37,748 nucleotides of DNA from Streptomyces purpureus (GCF_014648195.1 NZ_BMQQ01000031.1:22243-59990); one strand, 5' to 3'. Counted from the stretch's first letter, positions 17,900 to 25,829 are shown. Notes: a model not told the origin generated them from the letters alone. Numbers and translations are program-made.

Positions 17900-19177
17900 A
17901 TGGACGCCATTTCCGTGATCCGTACCAAGCGGGACCGGGGCGAGCTCAGCCCCGAGCAGATCGACTGGGTCATCGACGCCTACACGCGCGGCGAGGTCGC
18001 CGACTACCAGATGGCCGCCCTCAACATGGCGATCCTGCTCAACGGCATGAACCGCACCGAGATCGCCCGCTGGACCGCGGCGATGATCGCCTCCGGCGAG
18101 CGGATGAACTTCGACTCGCTCTCCCGCCCGACCTCCGACAAGCACTCCACCGGCGGCGTCGGCGACAAGATCACCCTCCCGCTGGCCCCGCTCGTCGCCG
18201 CGTGCGGCGCGGCCGTCCCGCAGCTGTCCGGCCGCGGCCTCGGCCACACCGGCGGCACGCTGGACAAGCTGGAGTCCATCCCCGGCTGGCGCGCGCTGCT
18301 CTCCAACGAGGAGATGCTGCACGTGCTCGACACCACCGGCGCCGTGATCTGCGCGGCGGGCGACGGCCTGGCCCCGGCGGACAAGAAGCTGTACGCGCTG
18401 CGCGACGTCACCGGCACCGTCGAGGCGATCCCGCTGATCGCCTCCTCCATCATGTCGAAGAAGATCGCCGAGGGCACCGGCTCGCTCGTCCTGGACGTCA
18501 AGGTCGGCACCGGCGCCTTCATGAAGACCATCGAGGACGCCCGCGAGCTGGCCTCCACCATGGTCGCCCTCGGCACCGACAGCGGTGTGAAGACGGTGGC
18601 CCTGCTCACCGACATGTCCACCCCGCTCGGCCTCACCGCGGGCAACGCCCTGGAGGTCCGCGAGTCGGTCGAGGTGCTGGCCGGCGGCGGCCCGGCCGAC
18701 GTCGTCGAGCTGACGGTCGCGCTGGCCCGGGAAATGCTGGAGGCGGCCGGCATCAAGGACGCCGACCCGGCCAAGGCGCTCGCCGACGGCTCCGCGATGG
18801 ACGTCTGGCGCCGGATGATCGCGGCCCAGGGCGGCGACCCGGACGCGGCTCTCCCGGTCGCCCGCGAGCAGCACGTCGTCACCGCCCCCGCCTCGGGCGT
18901 CCTCACCCGCCTGGACGCCTACGACGTCGGCATCGCCGCCTGGCGACTGGGCGCCGGCCGCGCCCGCAAGGAGGACCCGGTCCAGGCCGGCGCGGGCGTC
19001 GAGCTCCACGCCAAGCCGGGTGACACGGTCACCACGGGCCAGCCGCTGCTGACCCTGCACACGGACACCCCGGAGAAGTTCGACTACGCCCTGAAGTCCC
19101 TGGAGGGCGCGTTCGACGTGGCCCCCGCGGGCACGGCGTTCACCCCGAACCCGATCGTCCTGGACCGCATCGCCTGA
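17900..19177 (+). CDS. deoA: Thymidine phosphorylase
   Basis: Pyrimidine-nucleoside phosphorylase, 425 residues, full length: thymidine or deoxyuridine plus phosphate gives the base and 2-deoxyribose-1-phosphate. Domain order: helical lobe IRTKRDRGELSPEQIDWVID to EVADYQMAALNMAILLNGM, then the phosphate-binding glycine loop RPTSDKHSTGGVGDKIT. Next come LSGRGLGHTGGTLDKLES, DVKVGTGAFMKTIEDA and the C-terminal hammerhead domain (APASGVLTRLDAYDVG). GGAAGGA precedes the ATG by five bases. It has its own promoter with the shared operator at 17848, after the terminator of the importer operon, and ends in a perfect 18-base hairpin. Deoxyribose-1-phosphate would feed DeoC at 34804 once isomerised by a mutase not in this window. 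Confidence 0.95.
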   Translation: MDAISVIRTKRDRGELSPEQIDWVIDAYTRGEVADYQMAALNMAILLNGMNRTEIARWTAAMIASGERMNFDSLSRPTSDKHSTGGVGDKITLPLAPLVAACGAAVPQLSGRGLGHTGGTLDKLESIPGWRALLSNEEMLHVLDTTGAVICAAGDGLAPADKKLYALRDVTGTVEAIPLIASSIMSKKIAEGTGSLVLDVKVGTGAFMKTIEDARELASTMVALGTDSGVKTVALLTDMSTPLGLTAGNALEVRESVEVLAGGGPADVVELTVALAREMLEAAGIKDADPAKALADGSAMDVWRRMIAAQGGDPDAALPVAREQHVVTAPASGVLTRLDAYDVGIAAWRLGAGRARKEDPVQAGAGVELHAKPGDTVTTGQPLLTLHTDTPEKFDYALKSLEGAFDVAPAGTAFTPNPIVLDRIA

Positions 19178-19196
19178 CGGCCCGCGCCCTCGGCTC

Positions 19197-19240
19197 GGGG
19201 GTGAACGGGACCGGTGGATCCGCCGGTCCCGTTCACCCCC
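19197..19240 (+). terminator. Terminator after deoA
   Basis: Perfect 18-base arms: 19197-19214 and 19223-19240, loop TGGATCCG. It ends two bases before an ATG (19242), so that ATG would lack any ribosome-binding site; this argues for a later start of the STAS gene. Confidence 0.8.
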
Positions 19241-19274
19241 GATGAGTTCCGCCCCTCCCACGGGTCTCCCGTGT

Positions 19275-19571
19275 GTGGAAGCCACGCAACCGATCGTCCT
19301 CCAGCTCTCCGGCCGGATCACCCGCATCGACGTGCCCGCGCTCTGCGCCGAGCTCGCCGCCCGGCTCTCCGGGCGGGATCCGACCGAGGTGGTGTGTGAG
19401 GTCGGCGCGCTCACGCACGCCGACCTCACCGTCGTCGACGCCCTGGCCAGGCTCCGCCTGACCGCCCACCGCCTCGGCCACACCCTGCGGCTGCGTGGCG
19501 CCGACGGGCGGCTCAGGCTTCTCCTCGGGCTCGTCGGGCTGGAGGAGCTGCTGCTCCAGGACCCGCCCTAG
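19275..19571 (+). CDS. STAS-domain protein
   Basis: Single STAS domain (anti-sigma-antagonist-like fold) of about 98 residues: QPIVLQLSGRITRIDVPALC, EVVCEVGALTHADLTVVDAL, LRLTAHRLGHTLRLRGA and LLLGLVGLEELL give the strand-helix pattern. The phosphorylatable Ser of SpoIIAA-type antagonists sits in a D-S pair; here the corresponding place reads HADLTV, with no serine, so regulation by that phosphorylation is unlikely. The GTG at 19275 is preferred; ATG 19242 lies directly behind the deoA terminator. Its stop overlaps the stop of the convergent sigma-factor gene by two bases, leaving no terminator between them. Confidence 0.7.
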   Translation: MEATQPIVLQLSGRITRIDVPALCAELAARLSGRDPTEVVCEVGALTHADLTVVDALARLRLTAHRLGHTLRLRGADGRLRLLLGLVGLEELLLQDPP

Positions 19572-20548
19572 CCCTCCAGCCGGTCGGGCAGCTCGAACAG
19601 CGGGAACCAGCGCTCGGTGTCCAGGAAGCAGTGCATGCCGGTGATCGCGCCCTCGCGGATGTCGATGACCTGAAGCGCCCACGGCACGAAGCCCGGCCCC
19701 TCCGGGTCCGGCTTGTAGTGCGCGAACGCCGGCGTGCCGTTGGCCACCGTCGCCATCAGCCTCGATCCCGCGCAGCTCGCGCCGAGGGTGAGCATGAAGC
19801 CGGTGATGTCGTCGTGGCCCTGCAGCCACAGGTCGAACGGCGGCATCGTCATCACCGCGTCCTCGTGCAGCAGCGCGGTCAGGGCCGCCATGTCGTACCC
19901 CTCGAAGGCGGCCACGTACCGCTCCAGGAGCTTGCTCTGCTCCTCGTCGAGCGGGTTCGCCGTGTCGGGCACCTGGCCCTCCGTCTCGGCCAGCGTCGCC
20001 CGCGCCCGCTGCAGGGCGCTGTTCACGGAGGCGACCGTCGTGCCGAGGAGCTCGGCGACCTCGGCGGCCTTCCAGGCCAGGACCTCGCGCAGGATCAGCA
20101 CGGCCCGCTGCTTGGGCGGCAGATGCTGGAGCGCCGCGACGAACGCGAGCCGGACCGACTCACGGGCCACCGCGGTCTCCGCCGGGTCGGCCACCGTGGG
20201 CAGCACCCGCCCGTCCGGGACCGGCTCCAGCCAGGTGTTCTCCGGCATCGGGTTGAGCGCCGCCTGGGCCAGCGGGGAGGGGCCGCTCAGATCGACCGGG
20301 CGGGCCCGCTTGTTCCCCGCGTTCAGCGCGTCCAGGCAGACGTTGGTGGCGATGCGGTAGAGCCACGAGCGCAGGCTGGAGCGCCCCTCGAACTTCTCGT
20401 GGCTCCGCCAGGCCCGGACCATCGTGTCCTGCACCGCGTCCTCCGCCTCGAAGGCGGAGCCGAGCATGCGGTAGCAGTAACCGGTCAGCTCCGTGCGGTA
20501 CTTCTCCAGCTGGGACTCAAGGTCCGCGGACATTGCCAGATCACTCAT
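19568..20548 (-). CDS. ECF sigma factor with SnoaL-like C-terminal domain (TIGR02960/SigX5 type)
   Basis: Extracytoplasmic-function sigma factor of 326 residues. Region 2 (about residues 12-80): LTGYCYRMLGSAFEAEDAVQ and LRSWLYRIATNVCLDAL. Region 4 (about residues 140-190): ALQHLPPKQRAVLILREVL and WKAAEVAELLGTTVASVNSA. Beyond it, about 120 residues form a SnoaL-like (NTF2-fold) domain (RYVAAFEGYDMAALTALLHE, MPPFDLWLQGHDDITGF) that in such sigma factors replaces a separate anti-sigma factor. The architecture fits the TIGR02960 group first noted in Streptomyces. ATG at 20548; MSADLESQ five codons later is an alternative. No anti-sigma gene adjoins it; the convergent STAS gene is a possible but unproven partner. 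Confidence 0.88.
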   Translation of the reverse strand: MSDLAMSADLESQLEKYRTELTGYCYRMLGSAFEAEDAVQDTMVRAWRSHEKFEGRSSLRSWLYRIATNVCLDALNAGNKRARPVDLSGPSPLAQAALNPMPENTWLEPVPDGRVLPTVADPAETAVARESVRLAFVAALQHLPPKQRAVLILREVLAWKAAEVAELLGTTVASVNSALQRARATLAETEGQVPDTANPLDEEQSKLLERYVAAFEGYDMAALTALLHEDAVMTMPPFDLWLQGHDDITGFMLTLGASCAGSRLMATVANGTPAFAHYKPDPEGPGFVPWALQVIDIREGAITGMHCFLDTERWFPLFELPDRLEG

Positions 20549-20563
20549 GGGTCACCCCTGTCG

Positions 20564-20596
20564 CCCCTCACCGGCCCGCTCGGCACCGGTGAGGGG
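20564..20596 (-). terminator. Terminator after L,D-transpeptidase
   Basis: CCCCTCACCGG (20564-20574) and CCGGTGAGGGG (20586-20596), perfect 11-base arms with an 11-base loop, lie downstream of the transpeptidase stop on the minus strand and before the sigma-factor start. Confidence 0.6.
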
Positions 20597-20625
20597 AAAT
20601 TACCGCAGGGGACTGACAACGGCGC

Positions 20626-21321
20626 TCAGGTGCCGGGCTTGCGCCCGTATACGTACACGTCGTCGCCGTTGCGGAGCAGGTTCCAGTACGCCTTCGCGTC
20701 GGCCGTGCGCATGTTCACACAGCCGCCTGAGCCCGGCGGGTTCCACATCGACTTGGTGGTGGAGTGGAACGCCTGCCCGCCGTCGAAGAACTGCGCGTAC
20801 GGCATACGCACGTTGTAGATGGTCGACCAGTGGTTGATGTTGCGCCAGTAGATCTTCTTGGAGCCGGTACGGGTCTCGGTGCCGTCCTTGCCCGTACGCA
20901 CCGGCACCGGGCCGTACTTCAGCCGGGCGCCGTCCTGGATCCAGCTGAGCTGCCGGGTCAGGTCCACGCAGGCGATCCGGCCGCGGCTGGTGGGACAGGC
21001 CCGCGCCTTGTTGGGGTTCGAGCCGGCCGCCCGCTGGGCCAGCATCGTGTTCATGGTCCGCCAGGTCAGCGGCCCGGCGTAGCCCACGGTCGGGGTGATG
21101 CCGTGGGTCCGCTGGAAGGACTGGATGGCCCGGCAGTCGGCGGCCGACTGCCGCCCGTCGACCGTCCGGCCCAGGAACTTCTCCACCTGCTTCTGGTACG
21201 GCCCGGTCGACAGGTTGCACGACGCGGCCTGCGCGGGTGCGGCGCCGAGGGCCACGGTCAGCGGTACGACCAGACCGGCGAGGCCGAGCGCGACACCCGC
21301 CCGGCGGCGTATCACGTTCAT
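20626..21321 (-). CDS. Secreted L,D-transpeptidase with N-terminal peptidoglycan-binding-like region
   Basis: 231 residues. Signal peptide RRRAGVALGLAGLVVPLTVA to APAQA, cleaved near residue 33. Next is a peptidoglycan-binding-like region (PYQKQVEKFLGRTVDG, CRAIQSFQRTHGITPTVGY). The YkuD-type catalytic domain starts at ACVDLTRQLSWIQDGARL, with FHSTTKSMWNPPGSGGCVNM near the end. Such enzymes make 3-3 cross-links in peptidoglycan. The nucleophile is Cys201 and the upstream His is residue 186. The classical S-H-G-C reads S-G-G-C here, so the second histidine is missing and the His-to-Cys distance is short (15). The ATG has GGGGAG nine bases upstream, inside a possible SD-masking hairpin (21333-21383). 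Confidence 0.85.
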   Translation of the reverse strand: MNVIRRRAGVALGLAGLVVPLTVALGAAPAQAASCNLSTGPYQKQVEKFLGRTVDGRQSAADCRAIQSFQRTHGITPTVGYAGPLTWRTMNTMLAQRAAGSNPNKARACPTSRGRIACVDLTRQLSWIQDGARLKYGPVPVRTGKDGTETRTGSKKIYWRNINHWSTIYNVRMPYAQFFDGGQAFHSTTKSMWNPPGSGGCVNMRTADAKAYWNLLRNGDDVYVYGRKPGT

Positions 21322-21332
21322 GATGATCAACT

Positions 21333-21383
21333 CCCCTGTGCACGGCGAGCGTTGACGCTCTGTGCGTGGGACGCGCACAGGGG
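21333..21383 (-). promoter_or_regulatory. Leader with mutually exclusive hairpins overlapping the L,D-transpeptidase ribosome-binding site
   Basis: In minus-strand sense, CCCCTGTGC (21383-21375) can pair with GCACAGGGG (21341-21333), a perfect nine-base stem that buries the GGGGAG ribosome-binding site. Alternatively CTGTGCG pairs with the nearby CGCACAG (loop CGTCCCA), which frees it. A third hairpin GAGCG-TCAA-CGCTC lies between. The first two share bases and exclude each other, the pattern of a riboswitch or attenuator. No known riboswitch class is recognised. Confidence 0.5.
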
Positions 21384-21458
21384 GTGGATGGTTGTAACCG
21401 GGCCGGGATTTACGCAGGATTTCCCCCCGGCCGCGCTGGCGCGCGCCCGGCGCCCGTG

Positions 21459-22727
21459 TCAGCGGGCGGCCGTCACCGGCATCAGCCGCCGCTCGCGCAC
21501 CCGCGCGGCGTGCGTTCCGTACAGCGTCAGCGAGACGACACCGAGTACCGCGACAAGACCGAGGACGACCGTGCCGCCCCAGCCGCCCGCGTGGAAGGCG
21601 ACCGCGCCGAGCGTGCCGCCCACGCTGCTGCCCAGGTAGTACGCCGACTGGTAGAGCGCCGACGCCTGTGCGCGCCCCGAGGTGGCCGTCCGGCTCACCG
21701 CGGACGAGGCGACCGCGTGCCCGGCGAAGAAGCCCGCCGTGATCAGCACCAGGCCCAGCAGGACGGCCCCCAGCCCGTCGCTCAGCGACAGCAGCAGACC
21801 GCCCGCGGTGGTGCCCACGGCCAGATAGAGGGCTCCGCGCCGACCCATCCGGCCCACCAGCCGTCCGGCCGCGGCCGAGGAGACCGTACCGACCAGATAG
21901 ACCAGGAAGATCGAACCGACCACGCCCTGCGGCAGGTTGAAGGGCGCCTCGACCAGGCGGTAGCCGATGACGGTGTACACCGCGCCGAACACCGTCATGA
22001 ACAGCGCGCCGATCACGTACAGCCGCAGCAGCAGCGGATCGGCCAGATGCGTCCGCACCGTCCGCGCCAGCTCCACCGGGTTCAGCGAGCCCCGGACGAA
22101 GTGCCGGGCCCGCGGCAGCATCAGCCGGAACACCACCGCGCACACCAGTGCCATCAGCCCCACCGCGGCGAGCGCGGCACGCCAGCCCCACAGCTGGGCC
22201 ACCCAGCCCGTGACGATCCGCCCGCTCATCCCGCCGATGGAGTTGCCCGCGACGAAGAGCCCGATCGCGGCGATCAGCGCCTTGGGACGTACCTCCTCGG
22301 CCAGGTACGCCATCGCGGAGGCCGGCACACCGGCCAGCGCCGCACCCTGCACCGCTCGCAGCGCCACCAGCCACTCAAGGCTCGGCGCGAACGGGACCAG
22401 CAGACCGACCGCGACCGCGACCACGAGCGAGACGGTCATCAGCGCGCGCCGCCCGAACCGCTCGGACAGCGCGCTCAGCGGCAGCACACACAGGGCCAGG
22501 GCGCCGGTCGCGGCGGAGACCGTCCAGGACGCCGCCGACGCGCTCGCGCCGAACTCGGCCGAGACGGCGGGCAGCAGGGCCTGCGTGGAGTAGAGAAGGG
22601 CGAAGGTGGCGACCCCGGCGGCGAAGAGCGCGAAGCTCATCCGGCGGTAGCCGGGGCGGCCGGGAGAAAGACGGAGGTCGGCGCCCACGGTCGTGCCGGT
22701 GGACGCCTGGGTACTGGCAGGAGGCAT
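21459..22727 (-). CDS. MFS transporter (YnfM-like drug/arabinose efflux type)
   Basis: Twelve-helix major facilitator of 422 residues. Membrane segments start at FALFAAGVATFALLYSTQAL. The conserved loop 2-3 motif is LSALSERFGRRALMTVSL, and LRAVQGAALAGVPASAMAYL is typical of the YnfM/AraJ group; the repeat in the second half is AAAGRLVGRMGRRGALYLAV. Such proteins expel small molecules by proton antiport; substrate unknown. It diverges from a LysR gene 62 bases away, with a T-N11-A site between them, so induction by that regulator is likely. The C-terminus (HAARVRERRLMPVTAAR) is short and basic. Confidence 0.9.
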   Translation of the reverse strand: MPPASTQASTGTTVGADLRLSPGRPGYRRMSFALFAAGVATFALLYSTQALLPAVSAEFGASASAASWTVSAATGALALCVLPLSALSERFGRRALMTVSLVVAVAVGLLVPFAPSLEWLVALRAVQGAALAGVPASAMAYLAEEVRPKALIAAIGLFVAGNSIGGMSGRIVTGWVAQLWGWRAALAAVGLMALVCAVVFRLMLPRARHFVRGSLNPVELARTVRTHLADPLLLRLYVIGALFMTVFGAVYTVIGYRLVEAPFNLPQGVVGSIFLVYLVGTVSSAAAGRLVGRMGRRGALYLAVGTTAGGLLLSLSDGLGAVLLGLVLITAGFFAGHAVASSAVSRTATSGRAQASALYQSAYYLGSSVGGTLGAVAFHAGGWGGTVVLGLVAVLGVVSLTLYGTHAARVRERRLMPVTAAR

Positions 22728-22745
22728 ACGTCGACCGTAGGCACC

Positions 22746-22766
22746 GCATTCTCATGCGTCCAATGC
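22746..22766. promoter_or_regulatory. LysR-type T-N11-A site in MFS/lysR divergent promoter
   Basis: GCATT (22746-22750), eleven bases, AATGC (22762-22766): a perfect interrupted dyad of the LysR T-N11-A type midway between the divergent starts. A second imperfect inverted repeat (CATGGAACG ... CGTTCCCATG) follows directly on its lysR side. Confidence 0.5.
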
Positions 22767-22789
22767 ATGGAACGGCTTTAATCGTTCCC

Positions 22790-23743
22790 ATGGCGCATGA
22801 GTACAGGTCACAGCAGTGGCTGTCACCGAACAGTAACGAAGAAGACATGGGGCTGCTGCTCGCGCCTCGCCTTGCCTACTTCGCCGGGGTCGCCCGGCAC
22901 GAGCATGTCACCCGAGCCGCGCAGGAGATGGGCGTGCCGCAGTCGACGCTCTCGCGCGCCATGGTCCGCCTGGAGGAGGACCTCGGGGTCAGCCTCTTCG
23001 CCCGCAAGGGCCGCACGCTCGCCCTCACCCCCGCGGGCCGGACCTTCCTCACCTCCGTCGAACGCGCCCTCGCCGAGGTCGAGCGCGCCGCCGAGTCCGT
23101 ACGGGCCGACGCCGACCCGGCCGCCGGGAAGGTCGCCTTCGGCTTCCTGCACACCATGGGCTCCGAGACCGTCCCGGGCCTGATCCGCGCCTTCCGGGTC
23201 GACCACCCCCGGATCCGCTTCACGCTCGTGCAGAACTACGGCGAGGCCATGATCGAACGGCTGCGCGCCGGTGACCTCGACCTCTGCCTGACCTCCCCGG
23301 TGCCCGACGCTCCCGACCTGGTCGCCCGCCGCCTCGACGAACAGCGCCTGCGCCTGGTCGTCCCGGACGACCACCGCCTCGCCACCCGCAAACGGGTCCG
23401 CCTCGCCGAGGCCGCCGACGAAACCTTCGTCACCTTGGAACCGGGGTACGGCCTGCGCCGCATCACCGACGACCTCTGCGCCGAGGCGGGCTTCACCCCG
23501 CGGGTGGCCTTCGAGGGCGAGGAGGCGGAGACCTTGCGCGGACTGGTCGCTGCCGGCCTCGGCGTGGCCCTCCTGCCGCCGCCCGCGGTGCCCCGCCCCG
23601 GCGTCGTCGAGCTGACGGTCACAGCACCCCGCGCGGTCCGCGAGATCGGCGTCGCCTGGCTCGACGGCCACCCGGACACCCCGCCGGTGGCCGCCTTCAA
23701 GAAGTTCCTGCTCTCCAAGCGCGGCACACTGCTCCCGGACTGA
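22790..23743 (+). CDS. LysR-family transcriptional regulator
   Basis: LysR-type regulator, about 317 residues. DNA-binding helix-turn-helix: LAYFAGVARHEHVTRAAQEM then VPQSTLSRAMVRLEEDLGVS and LFARKGRTLALTPAGRTFL. The effector-binding domain runs from about residue 105 (GKVAFGFLHTMGSETVPGLI) to the end. It probably controls the divergent MFS gene. Start chosen is ATG 22790 (MAHEYRSQQWLSP), because I recall similar N-termini in Streptomyces homologs. A TTTAAT box ends seven bases before it and there is no Shine-Dalgarno sequence, so a leaderless mRNA is possible. An ATG at 22847 directly before the helix-turn-helix is the alternative. Confidence 0.88.
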   Translation: MAHEYRSQQWLSPNSNEEDMGLLLAPRLAYFAGVARHEHVTRAAQEMGVPQSTLSRAMVRLEEDLGVSLFARKGRTLALTPAGRTFLTSVERALAEVERAAESVRADADPAAGKVAFGFLHTMGSETVPGLIRAFRVDHPRIRFTLVQNYGEAMIERLRAGDLDLCLTSPVPDAPDLVARRLDEQRLRLVVPDDHRLATRKRVRLAEAADETFVTLEPGYGLRRITDDLCAEAGFTPRVAFEGEEAETLRGLVAAGLGVALLPPPAVPRPGVVELTVTAPRAVREIGVAWLDGHPDTPPVAAFKKFLLSKRGTLLPD

Positions 23744-23760
23744 GCCGGGGGCGCCGGGCG

Positions 23761-24537
23761 CTACGGCCGCAGCGCCCGCCCGAAGCCCGCCGCCAGCGGC
23801 ATGCGCAGGCCCAGCGGGGGCGGCGCCGCGAAGGCGTCGGCGACCGGCCGGGCGAAGGGCCGGCCGAAGAGGGCGCCGAGGACGAAGTTCGCGGCCAGGG
23901 CGAGGACCTCCGTGTGGTGCTGGCGCAGGGCGTGGCCGTCCGAGTGGACCTCGAAGCGGCAGGTGTCGCGGTTGGCCTTCTTCGCCCGCTCGGCGAGGCG
24001 GAACGACAGCTCGGGATCGGTCCGCGCGTCGTTCGTGCCGTGCACGACCAGCACGCGCCGTCCCCCCAGCTGCCGCACCGGCTCGGGCTCCGCCGCCACG
24101 TCGTCCTCCGGCAGCCAAGGCGCCATCGCGAGGACGGAGTTGACCGCCGTGTGCCCGGCCGCCCGCAGCGCCGCCCGGGCCCCCATCCCGTGCCCCGCCA
24201 GGCAGAGGGGCACGTCGCCGTAGCGCCGTACCACCTCCGACGCCGCCCAGGACGCGTCCGCCGCGAGCTGGGCGTCCGCGCCGTTCCAGCCGCGCCCCCG
24301 GTAGCGCACCACATGCGCCACGAGCCCGTCCGCGGCCCCCGCCCGCGCCAGCGAACGGGCCAGCGGCAGCGCCGCCGCGTGGGCCAGCGAGGAGGCCCGC
24401 CGGGCCGACGCCGTCTCGCCGTCCGGGAGTACCAGCACCACCCCGCCGACCGCGTCGGCCTGGGAGCCTGCCCGTACGGCCCTCCCCAGCCGGGGCGTTC
24501 GCGTCCCGGCCGTCCCTACGAGTGCGTGATGCGCCAT
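23761..24537 (-). CDS. Alpha/beta-hydrolase-fold protein with nucleophile Ser replaced by Gly
   Basis: 258-residue dienelactone-hydrolase-like alpha/beta fold. GGVVLVLPDGETASARR and LVAHVVRYRGRGWNG give the first strands and oxyanion region. The nucleophile elbow, normally GxSxG, reads CLAGHGMGARAAL with Gly117 (codon GGG) at the serine position. The other triad parts look present: the acid in VVHGTNDARTDPEL and histidine in EVHSDGHALRQHH. Without the nucleophile it should not be a standard serine hydrolase; it may be a binding protein, or use another residue. No signal peptide. It is convergent with lysR and divergent from adenosine deaminase, with no operon partner. Confidence 0.78.
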   Translation of the reverse strand: MAHHALVGTAGTRTPRLGRAVRAGSQADAVGGVVLVLPDGETASARRASSLAHAAALPLARSLARAGAADGLVAHVVRYRGRGWNGADAQLAADASWAASEVVRRYGDVPLCLAGHGMGARAALRAAGHTAVNSVLAMAPWLPEDDVAAEPEPVRQLGGRRVLVVHGTNDARTDPELSFRLAERAKKANRDTCRFEVHSDGHALRQHHTEVLALAANFVLGALFGRPFARPVADAFAAPPPLGLRMPLAAGFGRALRP

Positions 24538-24623
24538 GGCAGAACAGTCTCAGAAGCGCAGGTGTACGCCACCCGTCCGCGTGGTCACCGTTGCGTATCG
24601 ACAAGTTGCGCCACAGGGCGCGC

Positions 24624-24646
24624 TCTACGCGCGTAGGGGCTAGAGT
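24624..24646 (+). promoter_or_regulatory. Nucleoside-regulon operator candidate 4 and leaderless promoter of add
   Basis: TCTACGCGCGTAGG (24624-24637) matches the shared palindrome at 13 of 14. Three bases on, TAGAGT (24641-24646) is a good -10, and the ATG of adenosine deaminase begins seven bases after it with no Shine-Dalgarno sequence. This predicts a leaderless transcript blocked when the operator is occupied. Confidence 0.6.
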
Positions 24647-24652
24647 GCCGAA

Positions 24653-25807
24653 ATGACGAGCCAGACCCTCAACATCCCCACCGCGGACCAGATCCGCCGC
24701 GCCCCGAAGGTGCTGCTCCACGACCACCTCGACGGCGGGCTGCGCCCCGGCACCATCATCGAGATCGCCCGGCAGACGGGCTACGACGGCCTGCCCGAGA
24801 CCGAGCCCGACAAGCTCGGCATCTGGTTCCGTGAGGCCGCCGACTCCGGATCGCTCGAGCGCTACCTGGAGACCTTCGCGCACACCTGCGCCGTCATGCA
24901 GACCCGCGAGGCCCTCGTCCGCGTCGCCGCCGAATGCGCCGAGGACCTCGCCGAGGACGGTGTCGTCTACGCCGAGGTGCGCTACGCCCCCGAACAGCAC
25001 CTGGAACAGGGCCTCACCCTCGAAGAGGTCGTCGAGGCCGTCAACCAAGGCTTCCGCGAGGGCGAGCGCCGCGCCAGGGAGAGCGGCCACCGCATCCGCG
25101 TCGGCGCCCTCCTCACCGCCATGCGGCACGCCGCCCGCGCCCTGGAGATCGCCGAACTCGCCAACCGCTACCGCGACTCCGGCGTCGTCGGCTTCGACAT
25201 CGCCGGCGCCGAGGCGGGCTTCCCGCCCACCCGCCACCTCGACGCCTTCGAGTACCTCAAGCGCGAGAACAACCACTTCACGATCCACGCCGGCGAGGCC
25301 TTCGGCCTGCCCTCCATCTGGCAGGCCCTCCAGTGGTGCGGCGCCGACCGCCTCGGCCACGGCGTCCGCATCATCGACGACATCGACGTCGCCGACGACG
25401 GCACGATCACCCTCGGCCGGCTCGCCGCGTACGTACGCGACAAGCGCATCCCGCTGGAGATGTGCCCCACCTCCAACCTGCAGACCGGCGCCGCCGACTC
25501 CTACGCCGAGCACCCCATCGGCCTGCTGCGCCGGCTGCACTTCCGGGCCACCGTCAACACCGACAACCGGCTGATGAGCGGCACCAGCATGAGCCGCGAG
25601 TTCGAGCTGCTGACCGAGACGTTCGGCTACACGCTCGACGACATGCAGTGGTTCACAGTCAATGCGATGAAATCAGCGTTCATTCCTTTCGACGAACGCC
25701 TCGCCATGATCAACGACGTGATCAAGCCGGGTTACGCCGAGCTGAAATCCGAATGGCTGTTCCGGCAGACCGCTGCGACCAGCGGTTCCACCACCGACCT
25801 GGGCTGA
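24653..25807 (+). CDS. add: Adenosine deaminase
   Basis: Zinc-dependent adenosine/deoxyadenosine deaminase, 384 residues: adenosine plus water gives inosine and ammonia. Metal and catalytic residues are in classic places: LLHDHLDGGLRP (HxH pair near residue 24), FTIHAGEAFGLPSIWQAL (zinc His and catalytic Glu), DRLGHGVRIIDD (catalytic His) and TVNTDNRLMSGTSMS (Asp pair). The substrate gate region is PETEPDKLGIWF. It is a single-gene unit with its own operator (24624) and a perfect hairpin after it, and completes the purine side of nucleoside catabolism. The mRNA is probably leaderless. Confidence 0.96.
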   Translation: MTSQTLNIPTADQIRRAPKVLLHDHLDGGLRPGTIIEIARQTGYDGLPETEPDKLGIWFREAADSGSLERYLETFAHTCAVMQTREALVRVAAECAEDLAEDGVVYAEVRYAPEQHLEQGLTLEEVVEAVNQGFREGERRARESGHRIRVGALLTAMRHAARALEIAELANRYRDSGVVGFDIAGAEAGFPPTRHLDAFEYLKRENNHFTIHAGEAFGLPSIWQALQWCGADRLGHGVRIIDDIDVADDGTITLGRLAAYVRDKRIPLEMCPTSNLQTGAADSYAEHPIGLLRRLHFRATVNTDNRLMSGTSMSREFELLTETFGYTLDDMQWFTVNAMKSAFIPFDERLAMINDVIKPGYAELKSEWLFRQTAATSGSTTDLG

Positions 25808-25829
25808 TCGGGCGGGGAAAAAAGCAAAT

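Noticed and set aside
19242..19274. ATG 19242 as start of the STAS protein
   Set aside because: It lies two bases after an 18-base terminator hairpin, so no ribosome-binding site is possible, and the extra residues are outside the STAS fold.
21322..21458. ydaO (c-di-AMP) riboswitch before the L,D-transpeptidase
   Set aside because: The leader is too short and lacks the conserved ydaO core; only local alternative hairpins are supported.
22823..25540. 905-codon minus-strand open frame across lysR, the hydrolase gene and add
   Set aside because: Composition is a low-complexity Gly/Asp/Ala/Val shadow of add and lysR; it crosses a real minus-strand gene in another frame and has no motif.
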